Part shown: positions 27,285-37,462 of the stretch, piece by piece
Position numbering within the stretch: position 1 is the first letter of the stretch
Layout of the letters: each line of letters opens with the position of its first letter
Assembly (NCBI GenBank): GCA_029781535.1
Contig: JAKOWL010000171.1
Coordinates: 1 to 48,839 of the forward strand
Direction: 5' to 3'
Length of the DNA stretch: 48,839 bases
Source: Pseudomonadota bacterium
Lineage (GTDB): Bacteria > Pseudomonadota > Gammaproteobacteria > Burkholderiales > Methylophilaceae
Notes under the pieces: generated by a model
What the model saw: only the letters and a program-made list of their open reading frames with translations
What the model was told of the DNA's origin: nothing
The model's database searches: none
Position numbers and translations under genes: made by a program

Positions 27285-29135
27285 ATGCCAGCTTATCGCT
27301 CACGTACTACTACGCATGGCCGCAACATGGCGGGCGCGCGCGCTTTATGGCGTGCTACCGGGATGAAGGAGGAAGATTTCTCCAAACCCATCATTGCCAT
27401 CGCGAACTCATTTACTCAATTTGTCCCTGGTCATGTGCATCTCAAGGATATGGGACAGTTGGTCGCCCGTGAGATCGAGAAGGCTGGTGGCGTAGCCAAG
27501 GAGTTCAATACGATCGCTGTGGATGACGGTATCGCGATGGGTCATGGGGGTATGCTGTATTCGTTGCCAAGCCGCGACTTGATTGCTGATTCCGTAGAAT
27601 ATATGGTCAACGCCCATTGCGCCGACGCGCTAGTGTGTATTTCCAACTGCGACAAAATCACGCCCGGCATGCTGATGGCTGCGCTACGCCTGAATATCCC
27701 CGTGGTATTCGTTTCAGGCGGGCCGATGGAGGCGGGCAAGGTCAACTGGAATGGCGAAATTCGTGCACTGGATTTGGTGGATGCGATGGTAGAAGCCGCT
27801 GATAGTCGTGTGAGCGACGAAGAGGTCGTGGCAGTGGAACGTTCAGCCTGTCCGACCTGTGGTTCATGCTCCGGTATGTTCACCGCCAACTCCATGAATT
27901 GTCTGACCGAGGCGTTAGGCTTGTCATTGCCCGGTAACGGCTCTATCGTCGCCACGCATGCGGACAGGAAGCAGTTATTTCTGCGCGCGGGCCGTTTGAT
28001 CGTAGATTTGGCCAAACGCTATTATGAGCAGGATGATGCGAGTGTGCTGCCACGCAGCATCGCGACTTTCGAGGCGTTCCAGAACGCCATGGCGCTTGAT
28101 GTGGCTATGGGCGGCTCGACCAATACCGTGCTGCATTTGTTGGCAGCTGCACATGAAGCTGGCGTGGATTTCACGATGTCAGACATTGACCATATATCCT
28201 TGCGTGTACCATGCGTATGTAAGGTGGCGCCGGCTACACAGAAATATCATATGGAAGATGTGCACCGCGCTGGCGGTGTAATGGGCATCTTGGGTGAACT
28301 CGATCGTGCTGGGGTGATTCATCGTGATGTGGCTACCGTGCATGCACCAACGATGGGTGCTGCACTTGAGCAATGGGACGTCCAACGGACTAATGATGAG
28401 AACGTGAAAGAATTCTACCGTGCCGCACCGGGAGGCATCCCGACGACTATCGCGTTTTCTCAGTCCATGCGTTTCCCGGCATTGGATGATGATCGCGCCA
28501 ATGGCTGTATCCGCGACAAGGCGCATGCTTACTCGCAAGATGGTGGTTTGGCGGTATTACATGGCAATATCGCACTGGATGGCTGTATTGTCAAAACCGC
28601 CGGTGTGGATGACAGTATTTTGAAATTCACCGGGCGGGCACGCATTTTTGAATCGCAGGATGCTGCAGTTGAGGGAATTCTTGCCGATAAGATCATTGCG
28701 GGTGATGTAGTGGTCATCCGTTATGAAGGGCCACGTGGTGGACCAGGCATGCAAGAAATGCTTTATCCGACCTCTTACCTTAAATCCAAAGGTTTGGGCA
28801 AAGCTTGCGCATTGCTGACAGATGGCCGTTTTTCAGGCGGCACTTCAGGCCTGAGTATCGGGCACGCTTCGCCGGAAGCTGCAGAAGGTGGGGCGATAGG
28901 CCTGGTGGAAGAGGGCGATACCATCGAGATTGATATCCCTAACCGCCGTATCCATCTGGCGGTTTCCGTGGAAGAGCTCGAGCGCCGTCGCGCTGCCATG
29001 GAAGCTAAAGGCAAGGATGCATGGAAGCCGGTCAACCGTCAGCGCCATGTGTCTGCCTCCTTGCGGGCATATGCTGCAATGAGTACCAGCGCAGCAAAAG
29101 GCGCAGTGCGCGATGTGACACAAATTGAACGATAG
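27285..29135 (+). CDS. ilvD: Dihydroxyacid dehydratase
   Basis: IlvD dehydrates dihydroxyacids to the 2-oxo acid precursors of valine, leucine and isoleucine. The 616-residue length and start ([19 protein letters not shown]) are canonical. Asp81, Cys122 ([11 protein letters not shown]) and Cys195 ([11 protein letters not shown]) sit at the residue numbers known for the E. coli enzyme's metal and [4Fe-4S] sites. The C-terminal [16 protein letters not shown] block is intact. AAAGG lies 11 nt before the ATG. No leader-peptide attenuator is seen. The mutarotase gene follows after 8 nt. Confidence 0.97.
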   Translation: MPAYRSRTTTHGRNMAGARALWRATGMKEEDFSKPIIAIANSFTQFVPGHVHLKDMGQLVAREIEKAGGVAKEFNTIAVDDGIAMGHGGMLYSLPSRDLIADSVEYMVNAHCADALVCISNCDKITPGMLMAALRLNIPVVFVSGGPMEAGKVNWNGEIRALDLVDAMVEAADSRVSDEEVVAVERSACPTCGSCSGMFTANSMNCLTEALGLSLPGNGSIVATHADRKQLFLRAGRLIVDLAKRYYEQDDASVLPRSIATFEAFQNAMALDVAMGGSTNTVLHLLAAAHEAGVDFTMSDIDHISLRVPCVCKVAPATQKYHMEDVHRAGGVMGILGELDRAGVIHRDVATVHAPTMGAALEQWDVQRTNDENVKEFYRAAPGGIPTTIAFSQSMRFPALDDDRANGCIRDKAHAYSQDGGLAVLHGNIALDGCIVKTAGVDDSILKFTGRARIFESQDAAVEGILADKIIAGDVVVIRYEGPRGGPGMQEMLYPTSYLKSKGLGKACALLTDGRFSGGTSGLSIGHASPEAAEGGAIGLVEEGDTIEIDIPNRRIHLAVSVEELERRRAAMEAKGKDAWKPVNRQRHVSASLRAYAAMSTSAAKGAVRDVTQIER

Positions 29136-29143
29136 AGAAAATA

Positions 29144-30079
29144 ATGACATTAGAAACAATCAAGGGAACCAGTGAGCCTAGTACCCAAAAACGCCTGAAA
29201 CTGCATGCGCATGTGGTGCAGACACAGGATGAGAATGGGTTGCAATACCTGGAGATTGACAACCCGCTAGCTGTAGGCAAGATTGCTTTGCAAGGCGCGC
29301 ATTTGATGGAGTGGAAGCCTAAGTTCCTTGCCAATCCGGTACTCTGGCTTTCCAGCAACGCACGCTATGTGAAAGGCCGCTCCATCCGAGGTGGTGTGCC
29401 AATCTGCTGGCCTTGGTTCGGCGCACATCCAACGGATAGCACGTTTTGCCCGCATGGTTTCGCGCGGGTGATCCCATGGCGTGTGATGGATATTGATTCC
29501 ACACCGACCGGCGCGACGCGCATTATTCTTGAAATGCAGCAAACCCCCGAGGCACAGCGTCAGCTCTCCTACCCTTATGTGTTAACTATCACTATCACGA
29601 TAGGCAGGCGGCTGCGTATCGAGATGGCAACGACCAACAAAGCGGATCATCCATTCGTGATTGGGGAGGCATTTCATACTTACCTGAACGTAAGTGATGT
29701 GGCCAATGTGAAAATCACCGGCATGCAGGATTGTGTCTATGCTGACAAGATCCTTAAATATCAGCGCGAAGTGGAACACAACGCGTTGACATTTGACGGT
29801 AGTGAGTTTGACCGGGTGTTCATCAATCACAGCAGTGATTGTTTGGTGCATGATACCGGCTTCAATCGTATCATTCATGTGGCAAAATCCGGCAGCGATA
29901 CCACTGTGGTATGGAGCCCAGGGGCGGAGAAAGCCGCGCAAATGGGTGATATGGGGGCGGCGGATGAGTGGCGTAAAACCATCTGTGTAGAAACTACCAA
30001 TGCACTGGATAACATGGTGGTGATCAACCCTGGTCGTACACATGTGATCAGTGCCGAATACTTTATCGAGACGTTGTAA
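29144..30079 (+). CDS. D-hexose-6-phosphate mutarotase (YeaD-like)
   Basis: This family interconverts the anomers of hexose 6-phosphates, chiefly glucose 6-phosphate. The 311-residue aldose-1-epimerase-like beta-sandwich has QGAHLMEWKP (about residues 48-57), the RGGVPICWPWFG block, the GEAFHTYLNVSDV block with a likely catalytic His, and WSPGAEKAAQMGDM. It lies 8 nt after ilvD, so the two are probably one transcript, though no pathway link is known. Confidence 0.92.
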   Translation: MTLETIKGTSEPSTQKRLKLHAHVVQTQDENGLQYLEIDNPLAVGKIALQGAHLMEWKPKFLANPVLWLSSNARYVKGRSIRGGVPICWPWFGAHPTDSTFCPHGFARVIPWRVMDIDSTPTGATRIILEMQQTPEAQRQLSYPYVLTITITIGRRLRIEMATTNKADHPFVIGEAFHTYLNVSDVANVKITGMQDCVYADKILKYQREVEHNALTFDGSEFDRVFINHSSDCLVHDTGFNRIIHVAKSGSDTTVVWSPGAEKAAQMGDMGAADEWRKTICVETTNALDNMVVINPGRTHVISAEYFIETL

Positions 30080-30180
30080 GCAGGGATAAAAGCAGTCTCG
30101 AAAAAATTTTCATGCAGTGTCAACGCATGGGTATATCAACGCGTTAGCTACTTACCAAGGGTTGATGGTTTGGGGGAAGG

Positions 30181-30249
30181 CCTGAAAATGTTTTAACGCT
30201 TTCAGGAATTTCAAATTACGAGTATGATACGCGCTGCAAAAAATTGCAG
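30181..30249 (+). promoter_or_regulatory. Control region of the cytochrome c gene
   Basis: A good -10, TATGAT (30223-30228), predicts a start near 30235. The 17-nt-distant -35 (TTTCAG) is poor and lies inside an inverted repeat: CCTGAAA (30181-30187), 12 nt, TTTCAGG (30200-30206). Right at the predicted start, CTGCAA (30234-30239) and TTGCAG (30244-30249) form a hairpin with an AAAA loop. The first repeat may be an operator and the second a 5' stabilising stem-loop; both are inferences. Confidence 0.45.
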
Positions 30250-30279
30250 ACGGAAAAGTTCAGAATTCAAGGAGATAGC

Positions 30280-30594
30280 ATGAAAGCATTGTTAACAGCA
30301 GTAGCAGTTGCCGGCGTGTTGATGGCTGGTGTAGCCCAAGCAGAAGATGGCCAAGCATTGGCACAAAAGAGTGGTTGTCTGGCATGTCACAGCGTAGATA
30401 AAAAAGTATTGGGTCCAGCTTATAAAGATGTTGCGGCTAAATACAAAGGCGACAAAGGTGCTGAAGCACGTTTGGTAGAAAAAGTGAAAAAAGGTGGTAG
30501 CGGCGTTTGGGGTCCTATGCCGATGCCAGCTAATAGCCCACAAGTGAAAGATGATGACATCAAAGCAATCGTTCACTGGGTATTGAGCCTGTAA
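30280..30594 (+). CDS. Periplasmic class I c-type cytochrome (c551/c552-like)
   Basis: An electron carrier of 104 residues. The signal peptide is about residues 1-21, ending AQA before ED. Haem is held by Cys33-Leu-Ala-Cys36-His37, and an axial Met lies in WGPMPMPAN (Met82 by family pattern). AAGGAG is 5 nt before ATG 30280, which makes the upstream in-frame GTG at 30244 unlikely. It may accept electrons from periplasmic dehydrogenases or feed a terminal oxidase; its partner cannot be read from here. It has its own promoter and terminator, so it is monocistronic. Confidence 0.93.
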   Translation: MKALLTAVAVAGVLMAGVAQAEDGQALAQKSGCLACHSVDKKVLGPAYKDVAAKYKGDKGAEARLVEKVKKGGSGVWGPMPMPANSPQVKDDDIKAIVHWVLSL

Positions 30595-30615
30595 TTTTTA
30601 GCTCCAGCTCAAATT

Positions 30616-30644
30616 AAAAAGCCAGTCGGTCGACTGGCTTTTTT
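30616..30644. terminator. Bidirectional terminator between cytochrome c and transporter genes
   Basis: AAAAAGCCAGTC (30616-30627) pairs with GACTGGCTTTTT (30632-30643) across a GGTC loop. A T run lies after the stem on both strands, serving the two convergent genes. Confidence 0.92.
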
Positions 30645-30657
30645 GTTGGCTGGTCGG

Positions 30658-32019
30658 TTATTTTATAACGCCGAACAGATATAAAAATACTGCCAGGATG
30701 GCGATTGGTGCGACGATGTTATTGGTAATACGCCAGCCCTTGAAGCCGGTATCATGCAATCCCAGTTCTTCCTGTACGTGATCCTTCTTCATCACGTATC
30801 CAGCAAACAATGCCATCAAAATCCCACCTAGAGGCAGCAGAATTGTGGATGTAAGTTTATCCAGCGTTTCGAAGATGTTCAGTCCGAAAACAATCTTGAT
30901 GTGGCTCCAGTCATTGAACGAGAGGACGACTGCCACTCCCAGCAACCATACGGTCAGGCCTATCATCCAAGCCGATTGCAGGCGCGTGATGCGGGTGTTT
31001 TCAGTAATCCATGCTATGGCAGGCTCAACCAGAGAAATGGCGGATGTCCAGGCAGCAAAGGCGACCAGAAGGAAAAACAATACACCGATGACATGTCCGC
31101 CGGGCATGTGGCCAAAAGCAATAGGCAAAGTCTGGAAAATCAATCCTGGGCCGGCAGCAGGCTCCAGATGATTAGCAAATACCAGTGAGTAAATCGCTAA
31201 CCCGACGAGCAGACCTAATGCCGTATCGGCAAGTGCGATGTAGATGGTAGTGCGGGCGATGGAAACGTCACGCCGTAAATATGAGCCATATACCATGACG
31301 GCACCCATCCCCAGGCTGAGCGAAAAGAAGGCGTGACCAAGCGCGGAAAGCACTGCGACAGGAGTAATCTTGGAGAAATCCAGAGAGAACATGAAGTGCC
31401 TGGATGTAGCAAAATCGCCTACAGCCATGCTGTAACCCAACAGTATCAGCAGGATAACAAAAAGTGCGGGAATAAGGATGTTGTTGGCGCGTTCAAGACC
31501 TTGATTTACGCCATTGGCGACCACTCCCATGGTGAGCACCATAAACGCGGTATGCCAAAAAATCAGAGTGACAGGGGATGCTAAAAGTGCGTCGAAGTTT
31601 GCTTTGGCATGCGCTCCATCTATATTGAGGAACGTGTCTTGCAATGCGAACCAGATATAACTTAGCACCCAGCCGCCAATCACGCTGTAAAAGCCCAAAA
31701 TCAGCAAGCCTGTGATCATGCCCATCCCCCCGACATACCTCCATACAGGGTTCGCATTTGCTTCTTTGGCTAGAGCTGCCATCCCATCAAGCGGATTCTT
31801 CTGCGCCCGGCGACCAAGCAGGACTTCCGTCATCATCAACGGAATGCCGACAAAGAAAATGCACGCGATAAATACCAGGACGAAAGCACTACCACCATTC
31901 ACGCCAATCATGTATGGCAGCTTCCATATGTTGCCAAGGCCTATCGCTGAGCCTGCTGTAGCCAGCATGAAGGTCCAGCGGTTCTTCCAGGTCACTCTTT
32001 TATGGGTGTGTTGATTCAT
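30658..32019 (-). CDS. Sodium-dependent transporter, NSS/SNF family
   Basis: A 453-residue inner-membrane symporter of the neurotransmitter:sodium symporter family, which moves amino acids or related solutes with Na+. The segment-1 signature TAGSAIGLGNIWKLPY (about residues 21-36) and NGGSAFVLVF mark the substrate and Na+ site region; eleven to twelve membrane segments are visible. Its ATG overlaps the stop of the upstream AGCS gene by 4 nt. Substrate unknown. Confidence 0.92.
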   Translation of the reverse strand: MNQHTHKRVTWKNRWTFMLATAGSAIGLGNIWKLPYMIGVNGGSAFVLVFIACIFFVGIPLMMTEVLLGRRAQKNPLDGMAALAKEANANPVWRYVGGMGMITGLLILGFYSVIGGWVLSYIWFALQDTFLNIDGAHAKANFDALLASPVTLIFWHTAFMVLTMGVVANGVNQGLERANNILIPALFVILLILLGYSMAVGDFATSRHFMFSLDFSKITPVAVLSALGHAFFSLSLGMGAVMVYGSYLRRDVSIARTTIYIALADTALGLLVGLAIYSLVFANHLEPAAGPGLIFQTLPIAFGHMPGGHVIGVLFFLLVAFAAWTSAISLVEPAIAWITENTRITRLQSAWMIGLTVWLLGVAVVLSFNDWSHIKIVFGLNIFETLDKLTSTILLPLGGILMALFAGYVMKKDHVQEELGLHDTGFKGWRITNNIVAPIAILAVFLYLFGVIK

Positions 32020-33347
32020 TGTTTTCTAGCAGAGAAATAGCGATCTGTTTCGGATTTGATGACTTTGGATAACAGCAACAAACCGATCAGGTTGGGGATT
32101 GCCATCATGCCATTCATTAGATCAGAGAAATTCCATACGAATTCCAGGCTGGTTGTTGCACCTATCATCACGGCAACTGTGAAAAATACGCGATAGATCC
32201 GGATGGATTTTTCACCAAACAGATATTCAATGGCCTTCTCGCCATAGTAGTTCCACCCGATTAATGTCGAATAGGCGAACAGGCTAGTGGCGATAGCGAC
32301 TATGACGCTACCCGTGTTGCCCAATGTCTCAGCCATGCTGGCGCTAGTAAGGTTAGATGCGGTGACTCCCATTGTCCAGCTGTTGGCAGTGAGAATTACC
32401 AACGCAGTCATGGTGCATACCATCAAGGTATCGATGAATGTCTGCGTCATACTTACCAGTGCCTGGGTCACAGGATCCTTTGTGCGTGCAGCTGCAGCGG
32501 CGATTGGTGCAGAGCCTAGCCCGGACTCGTTGGAGAACACCCCGCGTGAAATACCATAACGCATGGCGGCAGCAATTGTAGCGCCTGCGAAGCCGCCGGT
32601 GGCAGCGGCGGAGGAGAACGCATGGCCAAAGATCAAACCAAATGCATGCGGGATTTGATGGGCATTCAGCACTAAAACGATTAAAGAAGCACCTACATAG
32701 CCGATGATCATGAACGGTACCAGGAAAGAGGTGAACTTGCCGATGGATTTGATGCCACCTAGAATCACCAGACCAGTGAGCAGTGTCAACACAACACCTG
32801 TGGCAACAGTTGGTATGTGAAAGGTGGCTTCAAAGATTTTAGCGGTGGCATTGGCTTGCGTCATATTGCCGATACCAAAGGTGGCGCAGGCTGTGAATAT
32901 GGCGAACAAAGTACCCAGCCAGGGTAAGCCGGCGCCTTTGCTGATGTAATACATCGGTCCGCCACGCATGCCATGTTTACCATGTTCACGATATTTTACG
33001 GCGAGTACCGCTTCGCTATATTTAGTGGCCATGCCGACCAAGCCGGTCATCCACATCCAGAATACCGCGCCAGGTCCGCCAAGCGTGATGGCCGTAGCCA
33101 CGCCGACGATATTGCCTATGCCAACGGTGGCTGCCAGCGCCGTCATCAGTGCTGCAAAATGACTGATGTCACCATGGTGGCCATGGTCTTTCTGCATGAT
33201 GAGTTTAAAGGCAAGCGGTAGTGCCCTGAACTGCAGGCCTTTGAGAATGATTGTGAGGTATATGCCGGTGCCCACGAGTAACACCAGCATCGGAGGACCC
33301 CATACCCAACCGGAGAGCGTGCCGATAATGCTTTCGATTTGACCCAT
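32016..33347 (-). CDS. Sodium:alanine/glycine symporter, AGCS family
   Basis: A 443-residue membrane protein. AGCS members carry alanine, glycine or glutamine with Na+ (or H+). The start GWVWGPPMLVLLVGTGIYLT and the signature FSNESGLGSAPIAAAAA (about residues 271-287) identify it. AAGGG lies 8 nt before the ATG. It is followed by the SNF transporter with a 4-nt overlap, so the two are translated from one message. hemF lies 58 nt upstream, with no clear terminator between. Confidence 0.93.
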   Translation of the reverse strand: MGQIESIIGTLSGWVWGPPMLVLLVGTGIYLTIILKGLQFRALPLAFKLIMQKDHGHHGDISHFAALMTALAATVGIGNIVGVATAITLGGPGAVFWMWMTGLVGMATKYSEAVLAVKYREHGKHGMRGGPMYYISKGAGLPWLGTLFAIFTACATFGIGNMTQANATAKIFEATFHIPTVATGVVLTLLTGLVILGGIKSIGKFTSFLVPFMIIGYVGASLIVLVLNAHQIPHAFGLIFGHAFSSAAATGGFAGATIAAAMRYGISRGVFSNESGLGSAPIAAAAARTKDPVTQALVSMTQTFIDTLMVCTMTALVILTANSWTMGVTASNLTSASMAETLGNTGSVIVAIATSLFAYSTLIGWNYYGEKAIEYLFGEKSIRIYRVFFTVAVMIGATTSLEFVWNFSDLMNGMMAIPNLIGLLLLSKVIKSETDRYFSARKQ

Positions 33348-33405
33348 GCAGATACCCTTGTAAACTGGAAACCTCTTCCATACGGGATATTACCGCAAAA
33401 TCGGT

Positions 33406-34311
33406 TTATTTAAGCCAATCTTTACCAATCAGGAAGTCGGTATAAAGTTTTGCCTCCGGGCTGCCTGCTTCCGGTTTCCAGTCGTAGCGCCATTTCACGA
33501 TGGGCGGCATGGAGAGCAGGATGGATTCTGTGCGGCCGTTGGATTGCAGGCCAAATATCGTGCCGCGGTCAAAGATCAGATTGAATTCGACATAGCGCCC
33601 GCGGCGATAGGCCTGAAAATCTCGTTCGCGTTCGCCATATGGCGTATCCTTGCGGCGTTGCACAATGGGCAGATAGGCGTTGATGAATGCGTCACCCACA
33701 GCTTTCAGCATGGCAAAGCTTTGGTCAAAGCCAAGTTCGCTGAAGTCGTCAAAAAAGATGCCGCCGATGCCGCGCGGCTCCTTGCGGTGCTTGAGGTAGA
33801 AATACTCGTCACACTCCTTCTTGAATGTCGGGTATAGGTCGGCACCAAAAGGGGCGAGTGCATCACGGCAGGTGCGATGGAAGTGGATGCAGTCCTCTTC
33901 AAATGGGTAGTAAGGAGTTAGGTCCATGCCGCCGCCAAACCACCAGATATCCTGCTCATTGGGGTTTTGGGCTTTGGCGTGAAAGAAACGCACATTCATG
34001 TGGACGGTGGGGATATAGGGATTACGCGGATGGAATACCAGTGAAACCCCCATGGCTTCCCATGGTCTGCCAGCAGCCTCGGGATGCGCTACGCTAGCTG
34101 CAGGTGGCAGTTTGTTGCCCAATACATGCGAAAAGCCGATCCCGGCACGCTCGAACACATTTCCTTCTTCCAGCATGCAGGAAGTACCGCCCCCGCCTTC
34201 CGGACGTTGCCAGCTATCGTGCAGGAAGGTTCTCCCATCGACCAGCTCCAGCGCTTCTACGATACGCGTTTGCAGGCCTTGCAAATAATCAAAAACCGGT
34301 TTTGTTTGCAT
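33406..34311 (-). CDS. hemF: Oxygen-dependent coproporphyrinogen III oxidase
   Basis: HemF oxidatively decarboxylates coproporphyrinogen III to protoporphyrinogen IX, using O2. The start at 34311 gives [11 protein letters not shown] and 301 residues, the usual length; the frame stays open upstream into purD but those residues are not conserved. Family blocks: [17 protein letters not shown] (about residues 31-47), [27 protein letters not shown] and [13 protein letters not shown]. It starts 7 nt after purD, so it is probably cotranscribed. Confidence 0.96.
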   Translation of the reverse strand: MQTKPVFDYLQGLQTRIVEALELVDGRTFLHDSWQRPEGGGGTSCMLEEGNVFERAGIGFSHVLGNKLPPAASVAHPEAAGRPWEAMGVSLVFHPRNPYIPTVHMNVRFFHAKAQNPNEQDIWWFGGGMDLTPYYPFEEDCIHFHRTCRDALAPFGADLYPTFKKECDEYFYLKHRKEPRGIGGIFFDDFSELGFDQSFAMLKAVGDAFINAYLPIVQRRKDTPYGERERDFQAYRRGRYVEFNLIFDRGTIFGLQSNGRTESILLSMPPIVKWRYDWKPEAGSPEAKLYTDFLIGKDWLK

Positions 34312-34318
34312 GTTTTGT

Positions 34319-35587
34319 TTAACCTTTGATTGCGCGGTAGCCGATGTCTTTGCGGTATTGCGCACCATCAAAATGAATCTGTTCAGCGATCCGATATGCT
34401 TGCTGCTGCGCAAATTTCACGGTTTCGCCTAGCGCGGTCACGCACAGCACACGGCCACCGCTGGTGACGACTTTGCCATCTTTCAGTGTGGTGCCGGCAT
34501 GGAATACGTGGGCGTCCTGCAAGTTTTTTGGCAGGCCGGTAATTTCATCCCCGAGTTTTGGTGATTCAGGGTAGTTTGCGCTTGCCATCACCACGCCTAG
34601 TGCAAAACGGTGATCCCATTGAGCCTCGGCCTGATTCAAAGTGCCGTTGATGGCATGCTCGGCCAGAGCGACGAGATCACTCTTCAGGCGCATCATGATA
34701 GGTTGTGTTTCGGGGTCACCCATGCGGCAGTTGAATTCCAGCGTTTTTACCGAACCGTCTTTGCCTATCATCAGGCCAGCATAAAGGAATCCGGTATAAG
34801 GGATGCCGTCTTTGGCCATGCCTTCAACGGTTGGTCGGATGATTTCGCGCACGGCTTTGGCATGGATTTCCGGCGTGACGACGGGTGCGGGTGAATAAGC
34901 ACCCATGCCGCCGGTATTCGGCCCCTGGTCTGCATCCAGCAGACGCTTATGGTCCTGGCTGGTAGCGAGTGTCAGGATATTTTTGCCATCCACCATCACC
35001 ATGAAGCTGGCTTCTTCGCCTTCCAGAAACTCCTCGATCACCACGCGCGCACCCGCGGCGCCAAGTTTGTTGTCCGCCAGCATCATGTCAATGGCTTGAT
35101 GCGCTTCTTCATCCGTCATGGCGACTACTACGCCTTTGCCTGCGGCCAAACCGTCCGCCTTGACCACAATGGGTGCGCCTTGCCGGGTCACGTAATCATG
35201 TGCATTGGCGGCATCGGTAAAGGTTTCATATTTCGCGGTCGGGATGTTGTGGCGCACCATGAATGCTTTGGCAAAGTCCTTGCTGGATTCAAGCTGCGCG
35301 GCAGCTTTAGTGGGGCCGAATATCTTCAGACCTGCTGCACGGAATGCATCTACGACACCTTGTGACAATGGTGCTTCTGGGCCAACTATCGTCAAATGGA
35401 TTTGCTCTTTCTTGGCAAATTCGACCAGTTCTTCTACCTTGGTGATGGGTACGTTCACCATATCCGGGTTGGTTGCAGTGCCCGCGTTGCCGGGGGCTAC
35501 ATACACACGGCTGACTTCCTTGTTCTGCGCGACTTTCCAGGCCAGGGCGTGTTCGCGGCCGCCGCTACCGATAACGAGTATCTTCAT
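34319..35587 (-). CDS. purD: Phosphoribosylamine-glycine ligase
   Basis: PurD ligates glycine to phosphoribosylamine with ATP, the second step of purine synthesis. The 422-residue ATP-grasp enzyme begins [19 protein letters not shown] and has the core [18 protein letters not shown] (about residues 135-152) and [12 protein letters not shown]. It lies 2 nt after purH, a common purHD pair. Confidence 0.97.
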   Translation of the reverse strand: MKILVIGSGGREHALAWKVAQNKEVSRVYVAPGNAGTATNPDMVNVPITKVEELVEFAKKEQIHLTIVGPEAPLSQGVVDAFRAAGLKIFGPTKAAAQLESSKDFAKAFMVRHNIPTAKYETFTDAANAHDYVTRQGAPIVVKADGLAAGKGVVVAMTDEEAHQAIDMMLADNKLGAAGARVVIEEFLEGEEASFMVMVDGKNILTLATSQDHKRLLDADQGPNTGGMGAYSPAPVVTPEIHAKAVREIIRPTVEGMAKDGIPYTGFLYAGLMIGKDGSVKTLEFNCRMGDPETQPIMMRLKSDLVALAEHAINGTLNQAEAQWDHRFALGVVMASANYPESPKLGDEITGLPKNLQDAHVFHAGTTLKDGKVVTSGGRVLCVTALGETVKFAQQQAYRIAEQIHFDGAQYRKDIGYRAIKG

Positions 35588-35589
35588 AA

Positions 35590-37197
35590 TTAATGTCTAA
35601 AATGTCTGATTCCAGTAAACACCATGGCCAAGCCATGCTCATCTGCTGCGGCGATCACTTCTTCGTCACGCATGCTGCCGCCTGGCTGGATTACACAGAC
35701 GGCACCGGCTTCGGCCAACACGTCTACGCCATCGCGGAACGGGAAGAATGCGTCAGAGGCCACGACAGAGTTTTGCAGGCTCAAGCCGGCGTTCTGTGCC
35801 TTGATGGCGGCAATCTTGGTGCTGTCCACGCGGCTCATTTGTCCGGCACCCACGCCTAGCGTCATGCCATCGCCACAGAACACGATGGCGTTGGACTTGA
35901 CATATTGCGCCACGCGCCATGCAAACAACATATCGGCCAGTTGAGTCAGGCTTGGCTGTTTCTTGGTGACGACTTTCAAATCCTTTTCGCTGATTACGTG
36001 GTTGTCAGCGGTCTGCAGCAACAATCCGGAGCCGATGCGTTTGCTGTCCATGAAATTGCGGCCTTGTTCCCAAGCTGTGCTGCCGCCTTTTGGCATGGCG
36101 ATCTTGAGTACGCGGACATTGGCTTTGGCCTGGAAAATTGCCAATGCTTCAGCGGTGTAATCCGGCGCGATCAGCACTTCGACAAACTGTTTGGAGACTG
36201 CTTCAGCAGCTGTTCCATCCAGCGTGCAGTTGAAAGCGATGATGCCGCCAAACGCCGAGGTCGGGTCTGTCTTGAAGGCCTTGCTGTAGGCTTCCAGTGC
36301 GTTGGCGCCTAGCGCCACGCCGCATGGATTGGCGTGTTTGACGATGACGCAGGCAGTGCTATCGAAAGATTTTACGGCCTCCCAGGCCGCATCCGCATCG
36401 GCGATATTGTTGTAGCTGAGTTCTTTGCCTTGCAGTTGTTGCGCTGTCACCAGGCTGCCTGGGGCTAGGCACAAATCGCGGTAAAGCGCTGCTTGCTGGT
36501 GCGAGTTCTCGCCGTAGCGCAAATCCTGAACCTTGATGAAGCTGCTGTTGACTTGCCCCGGGAACATGCAGCGTACAGGCTGGCTTGCGTTCTGGCTGGC
36601 TTCAAAATCGATGGAAGACAGATAGTCGCTGATTGCGGCATCATATTGCGCGATGCGGTTGAACGCGGCGACAGAGAGCTTGAATCGCGTAGCCTTGGAA
36701 AGCTCGCCGCTATTGGCTTGCAGCTCGGCCAGTACTGCTTCGTATTGGTTTGCATCGGTCAGTACGGCGACATCGTTCCAGTTCTTGGCAGCGGAACGCA
36801 CCATCGCCGGGCCGCCAATATCGATGTTCTCGATCGCGTCTTCCAGTGTGCAGTTGGGTTTGCTGACAGTAGCTTCGAACGGATACAGGTTGACTGCAAG
36901 CAGGTCGATGTTGGGGATGCTTTGCGCTTGCATTGCTGCTACATGCTCAGGCAAGTCACGTCTGCCTAACAGGCCGCCATGTACTTTGGGATGCAATGTC
37001 TTGACGCGGCCATCCAGCATCTCAGGGAAGCCAGTGTAATCACTGACTTCGATCACCGGGATGTTGTTGTCGCGGAACAGCTTGGCGGTGCCGCCTGTAG
37101 AGAGGATTTCTACGCCTAGGCCAACCAGGGCCTTGGCAAAGTCCACGATACCGTTTTTGTCAGAAACGCTGATGAGCGCACGCTTGATAATTGCCAT
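35590..37197 (-). CDS. purH: Bifunctional AICAR formyltransferase / IMP cyclohydrolase
   Basis: PurH carries out the last two steps to IMP. The N-terminal MGS-like cyclohydrolase domain (about residues 1-190) shows [20 protein letters not shown] and [16 protein letters not shown]; the transformylase domain has [15 protein letters not shown] with the Lys-His pair (about residue 290). The length, 535 residues, is slightly above E. coli's 529. It sits 25 nt after fis in the same direction. Confidence 0.97.
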   Translation of the reverse strand: MAIIKRALISVSDKNGIVDFAKALVGLGVEILSTGGTAKLFRDNNIPVIEVSDYTGFPEMLDGRVKTLHPKVHGGLLGRRDLPEHVAAMQAQSIPNIDLLAVNLYPFEATVSKPNCTLEDAIENIDIGGPAMVRSAAKNWNDVAVLTDANQYEAVLAELQANSGELSKATRFKLSVAAFNRIAQYDAAISDYLSSIDFEASQNASQPVRCMFPGQVNSSFIKVQDLRYGENSHQQAALYRDLCLAPGSLVTAQQLQGKELSYNNIADADAAWEAVKSFDSTACVIVKHANPCGVALGANALEAYSKAFKTDPTSAFGGIIAFNCTLDGTAAEAVSKQFVEVLIAPDYTAEALAIFQAKANVRVLKIAMPKGGSTAWEQGRNFMDSKRIGSGLLLQTADNHVISEKDLKVVTKKQPSLTQLADMLFAWRVAQYVKSNAIVFCGDGMTLGVGAGQMSRVDSTKIAAIKAQNAGLSLQNSVVASDAFFPFRDGVDVLAEAGAVCVIQPGGSMRDEEVIAAADEHGLAMVFTGIRHFRH

Positions 37198-37222
37198 GTT
37201 TTAAAGTCTTGTAAGAGGTTGA

Positions 37223-37459
37223 TTATTCGAGATTGTATTGCGCCATCTTCTTGCGCAATGTGTTGCGGTTGATACCCAGGATTTCCGCGGCTTTGCTTTG
37301 GTTGCCGCCGACCTTGTCGAGGATATATTCAATCATGGGCTTTTCGACACAGGCTAGCACCATATCGTAAACCGCATGAGGAGGCTGACCATCCAGATGG
37401 GTGAAATAATCCTCAAGGGATTCTTTGACGGCTTTCCTGATTTTGCTCTTTTCACACAT
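37223..37459 (-). CDS. fis: Fis-family nucleoid-associated DNA-binding protein
   Basis: Fis bends DNA and regulates rRNA, tRNA and metabolic genes in growth-phase fashion. The 78-residue protein is shorter at the N-terminus than E. coli Fis (98), as is usual in betaproteobacteria. The C-terminal helix-turn-helix is GGNQSKAAEILGINRNTLRKKM (about residues 51-72). It starts 3 nt after dusB; the dusB-fis pair is conserved across proteobacteria. Confidence 0.93.
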   Translation of the reverse strand: MCEKSKIRKAVKESLEDYFTHLDGQPPHAVYDMVLACVEKPMIEYILDKVGGNQSKAAEILGINRNTLRKKMAQYNLE

Positions 37460-37462
37460 GGG

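Noticed and set aside
34312-34413. N-terminal extension of HemF by 34 residues
   Set aside because: It would overlap purD, and the family start [11 protein letters not shown] fits the usual length.
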